Below are positions 34,321-43,425 of a DNA stretch of 64,000 nucleotides, piece after piece (positions within the stretch are counted from its first letter, which is position 1; each line of letters begins with the position of its first letter). The position numbers and the translations under genes were made by a program. The notes below the pieces were generated by a model. The model saw nothing but the letters and a program-made list of their open reading frames with translations. It had not been told where the DNA came from and did no database searches. Origin of the DNA: Nematocida ironsii (lineage: Eukaryota; Microsporidia); the NCBI GenBank assembly GCA_001642415.1, contig LTDK01000173.1, positions 1 through 64,000 on the forward strand, read 5' to 3'.

Positions 34321-34711
34321 ATTACCACTATTTCAATATAAAATAAGTGTTATACCATATTATAATTAAATTTATTACACCCATTCTCATATCCTGTTAT
34401 ATTATGTTATATTATGTTATATCCCGTTTGCTTATCTTATTATACTTCTCCTTCTATCCCATTTGCTTACACCGTTATACTTCTCCTTCTTCTCCTTACT
34501 TTCTTTTCTCCTTTTATATTTATAATTTTAATGTTGTCCTATTTTTATTATTGGAGTATTCTTATTAAGTAGAGTTTATTTATGTATTGGATAATAAATA
34601 AAATTAATAACCCGAAATTGTATAAAATAAAAGTACTTTAGATTTATTTAACTGTAAACAAAGAACCAACTAGCTATTCTTATTTATGTAATGACAATCA
34701 GCTATCTTGGG
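34321..34711. other. AT-rich intergenic region with CT-rich repeats
   Basis: It lies between two convergent 3' ends. It holds repeats of TTATATTATG (about 34396-34420) and of TTATACTTCTCCTTCT (about 34440 and 34474), and a single AACCCGAAAT at 34609-34618. A plus-strand frame over the CT-rich part begins with GTG and is low-complexity, so it is not called. Confidence 0.5.
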
Positions 34712-35884
34712 TTATAATTGCTGTGCTGCTCTTATAATATATTTCTTATCTTGTTCCACTATTAATTTATCATGCTCTGAAGTGTTCATCCGCCCAATCC
34801 TGCTGTTTAGTCTGTTCTGTGTGTTTAACAAACTGTTTAGGTATATCTGTGCATTTTCTGTCTCAGTGGGTATTCCGGTGACAGATGCAGGTAGTGCAGT
34901 AACAGAAACAGGTACAGCAGCAACCGTGGGTGATGAAGTAACAGTAACGGGAGTTGCAGCTATTTTCTTGGGTGGCTCATATAAAACATCATCTGTATAC
35001 GGGGATAAAGAAGATGCGGGTGATAATAAAGGCTCTGCAGGAGTGCCATCAGCACAGAGACAGGGTAACTTCCTCTTCTTAGACTTAACTGGTATGTGAA
35101 CTGTTTTACAGCACTTAACCGATACAAACTGTTTCTTTGGCTTTGAATAACACACACTTGTTGGGGTTGATGTTACAACTGTCTTATCATTACAGTCATC
35201 ACCTGTTGTGCTGTCTGCTGAAGGTATAGTACTTACTGTGGTAGGCTGGACTGCAGGAACAGCTTCAACAACTGGAGTGGCCTGTACTGCATGGACAGCT
35301 TGGACAGGAGCGGCTTCAACAACAGGCGCGGCATGTACAATTTGTGCTTCAACAACTGGAGTGGCATGAACTGGCTGCACTGCAGGAACAGCTTGGACAG
35401 GAGCGGCTTCAACAACAGGAGTGGCATGTACAACTTGTGCTTCAACAACAGGAGTGGCTGGTACGGCATGGACAGCTTGTACAGTATGTACAGGAGTAGA
35501 TTCAACAACTGGAGTGGCATGTACAACTTGTGTAACTGCTGGAGCGACTGTTGGTGTAATTGTTTTATTCGATAGTATCTGACAACTTAGGCCACCCTGC
35601 TCTACCCCACACTCCGGGGCTAGTTTTAATGAATGCCCGGCTAGACTCGCATTTAATACTTCTGGATTTCCCACATGCCCCATAGATAAATTACCCGTAG
35701 ACGTGCCCGTAGAGGAATACACACCAAATGGTGGAGCAATTTCATCAGAGCCCACCCTTCTAATCATTCCATGTAATTCGTCAAAGCAATACTTCCTGTC
35801 ATCTGAGCATAGGGATAAGTCTATGCCTTCACTCGTTAAGGCTGCAATTACACCAAGTGACCCTAGTATTATAATCGTCTTCAT
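34712..35884 (-). CDS. Secreted Ala/Pro/Val-repeat protein, candidate spore or polar tube protein
   Basis: From the first ATG the protein has 390 residues and starts MKTIIILGSLGVIAALTSEG, a signal peptide. The N-terminal part has spaced cysteines (SLCSDD, YCFDE, ECGVE, LSCQI). The centre is a tandem repeat of variants of HATPVVEA and APVQAVHAV. The C-terminal part has a second cysteine group (DDCND, SVCYS, KCCKT, CLCAD) beside a Lys-rich patch, then a Val/Thr/Pro/Ala-rich stretch and a charged helix. Signal peptide, Cys-bearing ends and a repetitive Pro-rich middle resemble the layout of polar tube protein 1 and some spore wall proteins. Homology cannot be shown from sequence reading alone. 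The longer frame would start at GTG and is discounted. Confidence 0.75.
   Translation of the reverse strand: MKTIIILGSLGVIAALTSEGIDLSLCSDDRKYCFDELHGMIRRVGSDEIAPPFGVYSSTGTSTGNLSMGHVGNPEVLNASLAGHSLKLAPECGVEQGGLSCQILSNKTITPTVAPAVTQVVHATPVVESTPVHTVQAVHAVPATPVVEAQVVHATPVVEAAPVQAVPAVQPVHATPVVEAQIVHAAPVVEAAPVQAVHAVQATPVVEAVPAVQPTTVSTIPSADSTTGDDCNDKTVVTSTPTSVCYSKPKKQFVSVKCCKTVHIPVKSKKRKLPCLCADGTPAEPLLSPASSLSPYTDDVLYEPPKKIAATPVTVTSSPTVAAVPVSVTALPASVTGIPTETENAQIYLNSLLNTQNRLNSRIGRMNTSEHDKLIVEQDKKYIIRAAQQL
35230..35560 (-). repeat. In-frame repeat encoding HATPVVEA/APVQAV units
   Basis: Repeated DNA units such as ACAACTGGAGTGGCATGTAC and GCTTGGACAGGAGCGGCTTC alternate through this block. Their near identity at DNA level suggests recent unequal exchange, so length polymorphism between strains is likely. 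Confidence 0.75.
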
Positions 35885-36265
35885 GTTTATTATAGAGGCT
35901 GCCAACTTTATAGACTGTTTCAAAATGAAACCATCTGAATAATACACAGAAATTAGACAGGACTATGAAACAAACGAATCATCACACACTCTGCTAATAC
36001 TGCACCATATAACCATAGCCCGAATTAACCCGAAATATAGAATACTATACAGCTTGCATAAAAATATCTTATACTGCACCTATTCTGCTAGAAAATAATA
36101 AATTTTGCCTTTTTTCCTGTGCATGAAAAACCTGGCAATCCTTACATAAAACAAAAAGAGGTTCATGAAAAACGCAGACTCACGGCGAAATATACTTTGA
36201 GCATAAGACTAATTACACTGCGTACTTAATATAAAGCATAAAACCCGAAATAATTTTTTTTATCC
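35885..36265. other. Divergent intergenic region with motif copies
   Basis: It separates the secreted repeat protein from the karyopherin-like gene. It carries the tandem AGCCCGAATT/AACCCGAAAT element (36017-36036), and a single AACCCGAAAT (36242-36251) directly followed by a T-tract ending 6 bp before the rightward ATG. Confidence 0.5.
36017..36036. promoter_or_regulatory. Tandem AGCCCGAA/AACCCGAA element (10-bp period)
   Basis: Two direct copies of the recurrent 10-mer in a divergent gap, about 130 bp upstream of the secreted repeat protein's start. Confidence 0.6.
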
Positions 36266-38677
36266 ATGAAAGAAAGTGAAGTATACGAATTACTCCGGGC
36301 ATATATTGACCCAGCAAAAACAAAAGAAGCAGAAATTCTGGCACGAAGAATAAATGGTGACACAGAAGAGATCACAGCATTTGTTAAACAGCTCGGATCT
36401 TCACCACCAAAAGTGAAGGAGATTGCTGCACTTTTCTTAAGACACTCACTCACGCTTTCTCTCTCCCAGAGTGCAATACAGAAAGGAGTGGACACGCAGT
36501 ACTACACAACAATATTCTCGCACGTATGCCAGCATATCACACAAGAGTCAGAGATAACAGATAAATTATTATACGAATCCATTAGTATTCTGTCAAATGC
36601 ACTCACCCTGTCAGATGTACTGCCTGTGATAGAACTGGGTCGGATTACACAGCCAGATAAAACAGCTGTTAAGACATTAAATCTTCTGGTAAGGTATACG
36701 CAGAAATACAGAACTAAAGAAAAATCAGATGAATTGTACTTGGAGATAAACCATCTGATAGAAGTGACTAAGGCCATATTCCATGCACTGGTTCAGTGTA
36801 TAATAGCACACCCAGACACAGAAATATCCCTACAGATATACATATGTATATACACAATAATTTACAGTATTTTAGTTCACGACATACCTGATTACTACGA
36901 AGAAAACATAGAACATTACACTACAGGCCTTTTCATACCGATAAACAATAACCACCTGAAAAATGTGCATTCAACAGATTCTTTAGTGAGTACCATACGC
37001 TCTGCGGTGGTTATTCAGATACAAGTGGCAAGTATACTTATAAGCAGATATTCTGATGCGTATGATAGTTTTATACCATTTACTAGCACAATGGACAGGC
37101 TGTACACTACATCAGAACTGCTTGATGAAGGTATTCAAGTAGAGTTCATGAATTACTTACAGGTTCTTCTTAATACGCATTGCAGACTGGATGTACAGAC
37201 GGTTTCTACCATACTGAAAATGCTTATTAGTAAGATAGTTGTAGATACAGACGTAGGGACTGTAGAGTACATAAATGAACTACTGCAGGGCGATCCTACT
37301 CTGACCAGAGAAATATCTGCGGGTATATTAAAAGACCTTCTGGCCAGAGGGGCACTGAGTCTTACAGATCTTATTCACCATACTGTACAGCAGACAGCGC
37401 ACGGTGCACCAAGCAAACTTCAAGTGAGCTCAGTATATATTATTCTGTACCTGATCAGAAGCAAGTACAGGCTGGCTAGTGGCATATACAGTGAATATAT
37501 ACAGCACGCACTACACACGGTAATAAAGGGAGATATTACAAATACCCATGAAGTGCTTGGTATAGCATACGCTATTCTTATACTGGCTGTGCAGTATAAC
37601 ATTGCAGGAGGACTAGAGGATAGGGCGCAGGATATATTCAATGCTGTAGATCACTTAGTTACATTAAATGAATCCGCAGAGGTGCCAGAGTATATTCTGT
37701 ACATATCAATGGGACTGGCATACACAGTATACGTGCACAGCAAAAAAAACATTTCATACTCTACCAGAGTGAACGTGTTTGAGTACTTGCTCCGTACAAT
37801 AAAGGAAGAGTGTAGTGATGGGCCAATAAAAGCCCTATTCATTTACATGAAGATGCACTATAATGCAGTGAATGTTGCTGGCACGAACTATGCGCAAGAT
37901 TCGACAATTCAATGGTTCACAAACAACATATACCCAGCTGTATATAAAATATTACTGAAAAGTACAGAAACTCTTAGTGCAGCATCCATTAAATATCTTT
38001 ACGACATAGTATCACTGAATGTGGCATACCATCCTCAAAGCATTTCAAATTATAATGAACTGCTTATGTACTCAGTTAACAATAGTGTATACGAGTACAA
38101 TGCGTATAATATACTTATACTAAGCATTATTAATATCATCTATGGAATATCGCATTACATTGACATTAGCATAAATATCATCAATAACGAAAGTATTTGG
38201 AAGGAGTGTATATACAGTGCGAGCTACCTATACATCAGTCTGATTAACAGCCCACAGACGGCAGTAAAAGACCTACCCGAAAGAACAATTAAATTCTTTA
38301 CAGACTGCATTATAAATGGGCAATGCGGAACTGTGCCAGTGCAAGTAGCTGGTAAGTATTTAAACAGCGAGGCTGTTAAGTATATATTCAGCCAGAACAA
38401 TAGTGATATTCTGCTGCTCAGGTGCATAAGCACACTGGCTAATGAGAATAACCAAGAACAGCTCCGGCATATTATAGACAGATTTATTGCCAGGCCAATA
38501 ATTCCTGAGGAAGACACGGCTTACGGAATAACTGTCTTAAAGGAGTGCGCAGAGAAAAGCGCCCACAGAAAAAATGAAATTGAAAGAATAATCGAAAGGC
38601 TTCAAACAAGAAAAAGCAAAAGAAAAGACGAAATCGATACAATAATGCTACTAGAAGAGATATTTAAACGGAAATAA
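36266..38677 (+). CDS. HEAT-repeat protein, importin-beta/karyopherin-like
   Basis: The 803-residue protein is built of helical pairs throughout. Its N-terminus, with EAEILARRINGDTEEITAFVKQL and then KVKEIAALFLRHSLTLSL, resembles the importin-beta N-terminal pattern in which the 'A..QL' and 'R..AA..L.' helices of the first HEAT repeats bind Ran (Kap123/importin-4 type). No other domain is present and the length is near the short end for karyopherins. Transport receptors of this class carry cargo such as ribosomal proteins and histones through nuclear pores. The subfamily assignment is weak, and another HEAT-repeat scaffold is possible. Confidence 0.5.
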   Translation: MKESEVYELLRAYIDPAKTKEAEILARRINGDTEEITAFVKQLGSSPPKVKEIAALFLRHSLTLSLSQSAIQKGVDTQYYTTIFSHVCQHITQESEITDKLLYESISILSNALTLSDVLPVIELGRITQPDKTAVKTLNLLVRYTQKYRTKEKSDELYLEINHLIEVTKAIFHALVQCIIAHPDTEISLQIYICIYTIIYSILVHDIPDYYEENIEHYTTGLFIPINNNHLKNVHSTDSLVSTIRSAVVIQIQVASILISRYSDAYDSFIPFTSTMDRLYTTSELLDEGIQVEFMNYLQVLLNTHCRLDVQTVSTILKMLISKIVVDTDVGTVEYINELLQGDPTLTREISAGILKDLLARGALSLTDLIHHTVQQTAHGAPSKLQVSSVYIILYLIRSKYRLASGIYSEYIQHALHTVIKGDITNTHEVLGIAYAILILAVQYNIAGGLEDRAQDIFNAVDHLVTLNESAEVPEYILYISMGLAYTVYVHSKKNISYSTRVNVFEYLLRTIKEECSDGPIKALFIYMKMHYNAVNVAGTNYAQDSTIQWFTNNIYPAVYKILLKSTETLSAASIKYLYDIVSLNVAYHPQSISNYNELLMYSVNNSVYEYNAYNILILSIINIIYGISHYIDISINIINNESIWKECIYSASYLYISLINSPQTAVKDLPERTIKFFTDCIINGQCGTVPVQVAGKYLNSEAVKYIFSQNNSDILLLRCISTLANENNQEQLRHIIDRFIARPIIPEEDTAYGITVLKECAEKSAHRKNEIERIIERLQTRKSKRKDEIDTIMLLEEIFKRK

Positions 38678-39069
38678 ATGAATAATAAGAAACCTTCCGT
38701 TTATCCAATGGCCCAAACCAGCAAAATTATCCAGTGCTGCTCTGCAGCAGTAATTGTTTTTTGCATAAATAAACGGACTTTGTTTAGGAATAATTCCTGT
38801 CAGATTAATAATTTCTTCTTATACATATCACTGATATGTCCCGATTTTTATACCCGAAAGAGCCCACAGATTAAAATTATTGATTTTTATGAAATAGACT
38901 GAATGAAGATATACACAGAAATTTCAAGTGGTGGGTTATATCTGTACTAGAACCTGCTGATATTCCATCTAATTCAGACCATCTATTATTTATGTCTATT
39001 TATTAAATTTCAGGCATTCCCATCTGTATTTCTTGCTTTTTCTTGTGCTTCTTCTCATCTTATGCCAGC
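38678..39069. other. Convergent intergenic region
   Basis: It lies between the karyopherin-like and RRN3-like stop codons. It contains CCCGATTTTTATACCCGAAAG (38840-38860), two copies of the recurrent core 13 bp apart. A 74-codon frame begins right after the upstream stop codon but spans this motif and has no protein-like features, so it is not called. Confidence 0.45.
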
Positions 39070-39921
39070 CTATATATTCTGTTCATCTGCTAGTATGGCT
39101 TCATAAACTTCTATTCTTGTGCATGCAATGCCCTGTAAATGCGTTTTTACTTTTACTGGTATTTTTTCTTTTTCCACAGGAATTGTTGCTGTGTCTATAG
39201 CTAGTACTGGATTTTCACTAATACTCCTTAATTGTGACAGTAGCACAGCACTAAATCCATCATTTACACTGATAATTCTATTTTTACAGTTGAAAATGTA
39301 TTCGTCCACTATTTCTCTGGTCTCATCCGATAAGTGGTGCAGCCTCTTTAATAAAGACCCGAGGCAGTGCGAAGCAATAATTCGTCTCTGGTCATTGCTG
39401 TGCACAATATTAGCTAAAAAGGAAATATAACAACTTAGTCTAGTATCTGTGCGCATTATAAGACCGTATATAACATACTGTATGCAATACGTGCTGTATA
39501 GCCCAAGAATCATATCTTCAAATATCTCCATTACTAAATCAAACAGACTATCATTCTCCTCAATTATTTCTGTCTTCATATAATTCATTATCCTTAATAA
39601 ACCACTATGGTATGCATATATCTTACTACAAAATGAGTCAGAAAGTAAACTTCCGTTAGATTTAGGTATTTCTATACTCGCATTGCTATTACTGCTTAGC
39701 CGTGATATATTACTATCTATTGCAATATTAACGTATTCCTCATATTCCCTGTACTCTTCCGGTGAAAGAGTACTAAGCATAATAGAAATAGAAGTGTCCA
39801 GGTTTATCAGACAAGGAAGTACTTTTTTAAGTAATATCCTGTTATTCACTTGATTATTTGTGAATTCTATGCTGTCAAGGTATGTCTTGGTATGATGGAA
39901 TGAATTACTCTGCTGTCTCAT
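39070..39921 (-). CDS. RRN3: RNA polymerase I initiation factor Rrn3-like, reduced
   Basis: The 283-residue protein contains, at about 145-210, CIQYVIYGLIMRTD, then FLANIVHSNDQRRIIASHCLGSLLKRLHHLSDE. This fits the Rrn3/TIF-IA HEAT block in which family members read 'TQFLWFYLCSL' then 'RQAAAAYIASFLARAKFLPL'. Rrn3 bridges RNA polymerase I to core factors at rDNA promoters. The protein is less than half the length of yeast Rrn3 (627 residues), so the assignment rests mainly on this one block and remains tentative. The N-terminal third is polar and unassigned. Confidence 0.5.
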   Translation of the reverse strand: MRQQSNSFHHTKTYLDSIEFTNNQVNNRILLKKVLPCLINLDTSISIMLSTLSPEEYREYEEYVNIAIDSNISRLSSNSNASIEIPKSNGSLLSDSFCSKIYAYHSGLLRIMNYMKTEIIEENDSLFDLVMEIFEDMILGLYSTYCIQYVIYGLIMRTDTRLSCYISFLANIVHSNDQRRIIASHCLGSLLKRLHHLSDETREIVDEYIFNCKNRIISVNDGFSAVLLSQLRSISENPVLAIDTATIPVEKEKIPVKVKTHLQGIACTRIEVYEAILADEQNI

Positions 39922-39960
39922 CCTCCCCCTATAAAAAAAGTAAATTTTACTACTGCATAT

Positions 39961-40200
39961 TTATGCACAGTCCACTTCAAATACTAAACAGCCAATGAAA
40001 ATTCGAGTTATAAAGTAACCAATATGCTGTATATACACAGACTGTATACTGTAACAAACCAATCCAAAAATTATCAATAAAAGTGTGTTATACAGTGCAT
40101 ATTTTGAGTTATTTATGCGTGTATTAGATAAAATAATAAGTATTTTTAAGAGAGCAAATAGTCCCAGAACGCAATAATATAAGAGAATGGCCAACTTCAT
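39961..40200 (-). CDS. Small integral membrane protein (79 aa)
   Basis: An ATG-initiated frame with three hydrophobic segments (about 3-24, 37-54 and 58-76) separated by short polar loops (LSNTRINNSKYALYN, YIQ). It is not recognised; small ER or secretory membrane subunits are of this size. The hydrophobic/polar alternation and its fit between two genes support a real gene. It is followed leftward by the RRN3-like start after a 39-bp gap and is co-directional with it. Confidence 0.55.
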   Translation of the reverse strand: MKLAILLYYCVLGLFALLKILIILSNTRINNSKYALYNTLLLIIFGLVCYSIQSVYIQHIGYFITRIFIGCLVFEVDCA

Positions 40201-40307
40201 TTTTTATATGTTTTGGCTCTTTTTCATTATGTAATGCCCAATATACGTCAAAATCATCTATCAGTTTATGCCCCTTTTTTATTTTTTCCTTTTTTTTCTA
40301 CAAGTGC

Positions 40308-41072
40308 ATGGATGGCCCACAGGAGAATAAGATATACTGGCACAAAAAAGGGATAAAAATAGAATTTGATTCCTTGAGCAGTGACGAATCATGTGAATCT
40401 GCTAATAAAAGTTATATTTATGCCCCCGGGACAAAGATAGAGCCGCCTTTTTCTGTAGAAGTTGTTTATAATAGGTTTTTGCACGAGAGTGACAAGGATA
40501 TTTCCATTTATACCATAAAGATAAGCTCTACTGATAGTTCTTGGCTGGTTATTAAAACTTTTCCACAGATCTTAGAATTACTTTATATAGTAAATCAAAA
40601 TACAAAAATTTTAGAAAAGTTAAATATGAAACGATTTGTATCAATAAAAACGACGAACTTTAATGATAGAAACAGTCTTATCGTACTAATTCTGACCACC
40701 ATACTGAACGATCCAGCATGTTCTAAGTATATCCAGCAGTTTATACTTAGTGATATACTAAAAACGCAGTGCGAACTCTTATATATTATGATGCACACTC
40801 CGCAGGACAGCCAAAAGATTTGCTTTATTGAGAACAAAGGATGGATCAGAGGATGGCAGCCACAGATGCTAAAAAAGATGAATAATTTAATTGCTGAAGT
40901 ATCTAAAGATAAAATAAAACGGATTATTCCTAAAAACGAAATCCAAATTATTGATAAAACAGTAATAATAAAAGAGTCTACAAAAGAAAGAAATCTAGTC
41001 GCATTAGAAAAATACACGATAGACTTGCTTAAAACCTGGCTGAATGAAGACGAAATATCAATCTATAAATAA
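40308..41072 (+). CDS. PX-domain-like protein
   Basis: A 254-residue protein. Residues about 45-150 follow the PX fold order: beta strands (FSVEVVYNRF, ISIYTIKIS), then a WLVIKTFPQILELLYIVNQ stretch like the 'W.V.RRYSDF..L' region, then RNSLIVLILTTILNDPACSKYIQQFILSD like the final PX helices 'R...L..YL..LL..P.....S..L..FL'. PX domains bind phosphoinositides and occur in sorting nexins of endosomal traffic. The canonical RRY-F arginine is not obvious, so lipid binding is uncertain. The C-terminal part is helical and basic. Confidence 0.5.
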   Translation: MDGPQENKIYWHKKGIKIEFDSLSSDESCESANKSYIYAPGTKIEPPFSVEVVYNRFLHESDKDISIYTIKISSTDSSWLVIKTFPQILELLYIVNQNTKILEKLNMKRFVSIKTTNFNDRNSLIVLILTTILNDPACSKYIQQFILSDILKTQCELLYIMMHTPQDSQKICFIENKGWIRGWQPQMLKKMNNLIAEVSKDKIKRIIPKNEIQIIDKTVIIKESTKERNLVALEKYTIDLLKTWLNEDEISIYK

Positions 41073-41198
41073 ATATTGAAAAATAACTGAAAATATAATA
41101 ATTTTGATGATTTTCCATTTTTAATAATTCAAGGTAATAAATAAATTACTTTTGAATAGAAATTGCACCCTGTGATACAACCATTAAACTAGGATGCA

Positions 41199-41218
41199 CG
41201 CCCGAAATAACCTGAAAT
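41199..41218. promoter_or_regulatory. Tandem CCCGAAAT/CCTGAAAT element in a convergent gap
   Basis: CGCCCGAAAT followed by AACCTGAAAT, between the 3' ends of the PX-like and Mis18-like genes. It is another copy pair at a place with no adjacent promoter. Confidence 0.5.
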
Positions 41219-41269
41219 TAAGAATGCCAGACTATTCATATTTCTACACTATTTAATTCCAAGCCACCG

Positions 41270-41698
41270 CTACTTTATCTCCTTTATCTTATTATATAAG
41301 AATGTGCAGAACCGCTGTAATTTAATGATTTCTGTGTTTATCTCAGAGTTTGTCATTATAACCGCTTCTTTTGTTTGTGCCTTCATCCCCAGCTGATATC
41401 CCCGTATGTTCTTTATCTGTATCAAATAGTTATTTAAACAGTTGGTTAATGAATCATTCACTGTAACATATTTTCTTCCTATTTCTTTATTGCATATACA
41501 CCTTATAATAGAATAAGAACAGTATGTTTCATCTGAATCGGCCTCAGCAGTGCTTATTATAGAGTTGTCTATAATCGTATTTGGTGCTGCAGTGAACAGA
41601 AGGCTGTCCTCAACCCTCTCCATAAGAAAGAATGAGTCTGTGATTATTGTATTACAGGAAATGCACTGGAATGCAATTGGGTTCTTTTGTTCTTCCAT
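41270..41698 (-). CDS. MIS18: Mis18-like zinc-binding protein
   Basis: The 142-residue protein matches the Mis18/Yippee fold. IAFQCISCNTIITDSF (CxxC at 12/15) corresponds to the family's 'VFQC..C..IVGDS'. SYSIIRCICNKEIGRKYV corresponds to 'L.C..CG..VG.VY', except that the second zinc knuckle reads CxC (67/69) rather than CxxC. NYLIQIKNIRGYQLG matches 'LFSL..D.I.SYVLG'. A C-terminal helical segment would serve oligomerisation. Mis18 primes centromeres for CENP-A loading. Its presence beside a CAF-1 subunit elsewhere in the window suggests a conserved histone-deposition set. Other Yippee-type proteins are the alternative. Confidence 0.65.
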   Translation of the reverse strand: MEEQKNPIAFQCISCNTIITDSFFLMERVEDSLLFTAAPNTIIDNSIISTAEADSDETYCSYSIIRCICNKEIGRKYVTVNDSLTNCLNNYLIQIKNIRGYQLGMKAQTKEAVIMTNSEINTEIIKLQRFCTFLYNKIKEIK

Positions 41699-42064
41699 GA
41701 GTTTATGAAAAGAAAAAGTTAAAATATTTCTTATGCAGAAGATTCCTGGATGATTTATAAAAAAGACAGATTTGCTCTTACTAATAAAATAAATAAAATT
41801 GTATTTTTAAGAGTGATTGTGTACTGGTTATGATTGTAATTATGCATATGTTAGAAGCAACTTTGTATTTTGGGGTTGTATCGGGTTATTGTATTTTTAT
41901 TTTAAAGTATTTTATACATGATGTGTTTATTGTATTTATAATATAATTAAATATAATAAGTAAGAGCGGTTTGTGTATAAGAGTTTCAAAGAGTGTCTGT
42001 GGATAATAAGGTATGCCAATTCTTGGTTTGACAGTTATTCTGTAAAATTTTTGCATATTTTCTT
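41699..42064. other. Divergent intergenic region with motif pair
   Basis: It separates the Mis18-like and NOC4 starts. It contains the tandem TTTGGGGTTG/TATCGGGTTA element at 41869-41888, and is otherwise AT-rich with nothing recognised. Confidence 0.45.
41869..41888. promoter_or_regulatory. Tandem GGGGTT/CGGGTT element (10-bp period)
   Basis: Two direct copies of the recurrent 10-mer, one helical turn apart, midway between divergent starts. Confidence 0.55.
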
Positions 42065-42799
42065 ATGGTGCAGTGTGAAGAAGAGCTTATAGCAAAAATA
42101 GAGTACTGGGCAGATGTTCTGGACTCAGAAGATATACAGGAGGACTTAGAACAGAAGTTATTAGATGACTTAGAATACGCTACGCAGCAGAAAAGCATGG
42201 GGATAGACTTGCTCTGTATACTAATTGATGCACTTCCTATACTAAACTGTCCTACCATTGCAGTTGACAATTTAGTCACTCTGGTGCACCAGGGAGGAAG
42301 AGCAGCAGTCCATGCATTTAGGGGCCTTCTTCTTTTATATACACAGTACAGCATAGACATAGACATGTTTAACATACTTTATAACCTCACTACTTTTGAG
42401 TTAATGCGCGATGAAACTGACCTATTACTCCTTCTAATATCTGATCTACTCCATAGCTCAAACATATCGATTCTTACTATAAGAATGTTTGTTAAGAAAC
42501 TTATGTTTATGTGCATGCGCAGTGACTTAGACATAGCATACAAAATACTGAATGTGGTTGGTGTTATATGCAATCGGTATAAGCTGAACGCAGGCCATGC
42601 TAAGAGCAATAAGCCTAACGAGTACACTATGTCCACACCATTATCTGATGGAACAGTAGATACATATTTATACGAATTAGATGCACTGAAAGATCACCCC
42701 ATCCTGAATATATACATACGAGAAATAAAACAGAATAAGCCAGTAGTTATAACAGAAAAAGAGATAAACAAGAAATTGCTTAGTATAATAGAAGGATAA
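42065..42799 (+). CDS. NOC4: Nucleolar complex protein Noc4-like, reduced
   Basis: The 244-residue helical protein follows the CBF/Noc4 C-terminal domain. GGRAAVHAFRGLLLLYTQYSIDIDMFNILYNLTTFELM matches 'ALNGLFILI..HNLEYPDFY..LY.LL'. The stretch from LLISDLLHSSNISILTIRMFVKKL onward matches 'LFLSSSHLPAYLVAAFAKRLARL'. TVDTYLYELDALKDHPILNIYIREI matches 'SSLWELQALQ.HYHPEVS..A..I'. Noc4 pairs with Nop14 in 40S subunit assembly and export. The protein lacks the N-terminal half of yeast Noc4 (552 residues), a strong reduction. Confidence 0.78.
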   Translation: MVQCEEELIAKIEYWADVLDSEDIQEDLEQKLLDDLEYATQQKSMGIDLLCILIDALPILNCPTIAVDNLVTLVHQGGRAAVHAFRGLLLLYTQYSIDIDMFNILYNLTTFELMRDETDLLLLLISDLLHSSNISILTIRMFVKKLMFMCMRSDLDIAYKILNVVGVICNRYKLNAGHAKSNKPNEYTMSTPLSDGTVDTYLYELDALKDHPILNIYIREIKQNKPVVITEKEINKKLLSIIEG

Positions 42800-43425
42800 A
42801 TCATTAAGAGCCGCCCTGCACAAGAAATACTCTCAACCAATACATAGAAAATATATTAATTTCGGGTTATGTTCATCGAATTATTATTAGTGTATAAAAG
42901 TAACTATTGCATTTGAAATATTAATATAATTGCTTTATACATATAGTCGATTGTTTTTGCATAAATAATAGAACATACTCTGCTTTGGTTCAGTATTATT
43001 GTTATGCCTTGATATAATCAGAAATAAAGCACTTTAGTATTATTATACTCTTTATACGACAAGGTACATCAAATACGCATTCTATATATTTATCACTAAT
43101 AGCTAGCTAGTTATACAACAAAAAGTGGTATCTTGTGTCTATATAGCAGGCTGCAGTTAACACAGAATATATAACTTGAAATACACTGAAATAAGTCGAA
43201 AATACTCTTCTGCTTTATTCCTTTAAATTATTCTTTATATTTGAGCTGTGTACTATTTACTATATTCTCCTATATTTGGGTATATACCAGTGATTTAATT
43301 ATGGAGTATGAATGAACCTACTCTCCTGTTGCAGTGTAGTAGAGTATGTGTAATAAATAGTTATCTAACTGGTTTATAAATAATTTATTATATCTATGCT
43401 TTATATTGATATTGGATTGTTCTCT
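42800..43425. other. AT-rich convergent intergenic region
   Basis: A 626-bp gap between the 3' ends of NOC4 and SDA1. A single ATTTCGGGTTAT copy lies near 42858-42869. No ORF, RNA or repeat was recognised. Confidence 0.45.

Noticed and set aside
34347..34568. 73-codon hydrophobic frame
   Set aside because: It starts with GTG and reads through CT-rich simple repeats.
38678..38902. 74-codon frame right after the karyopherin-like stop
   Set aside because: It spans copies of the intergenic CCCGA motif and has no protein-like pattern.
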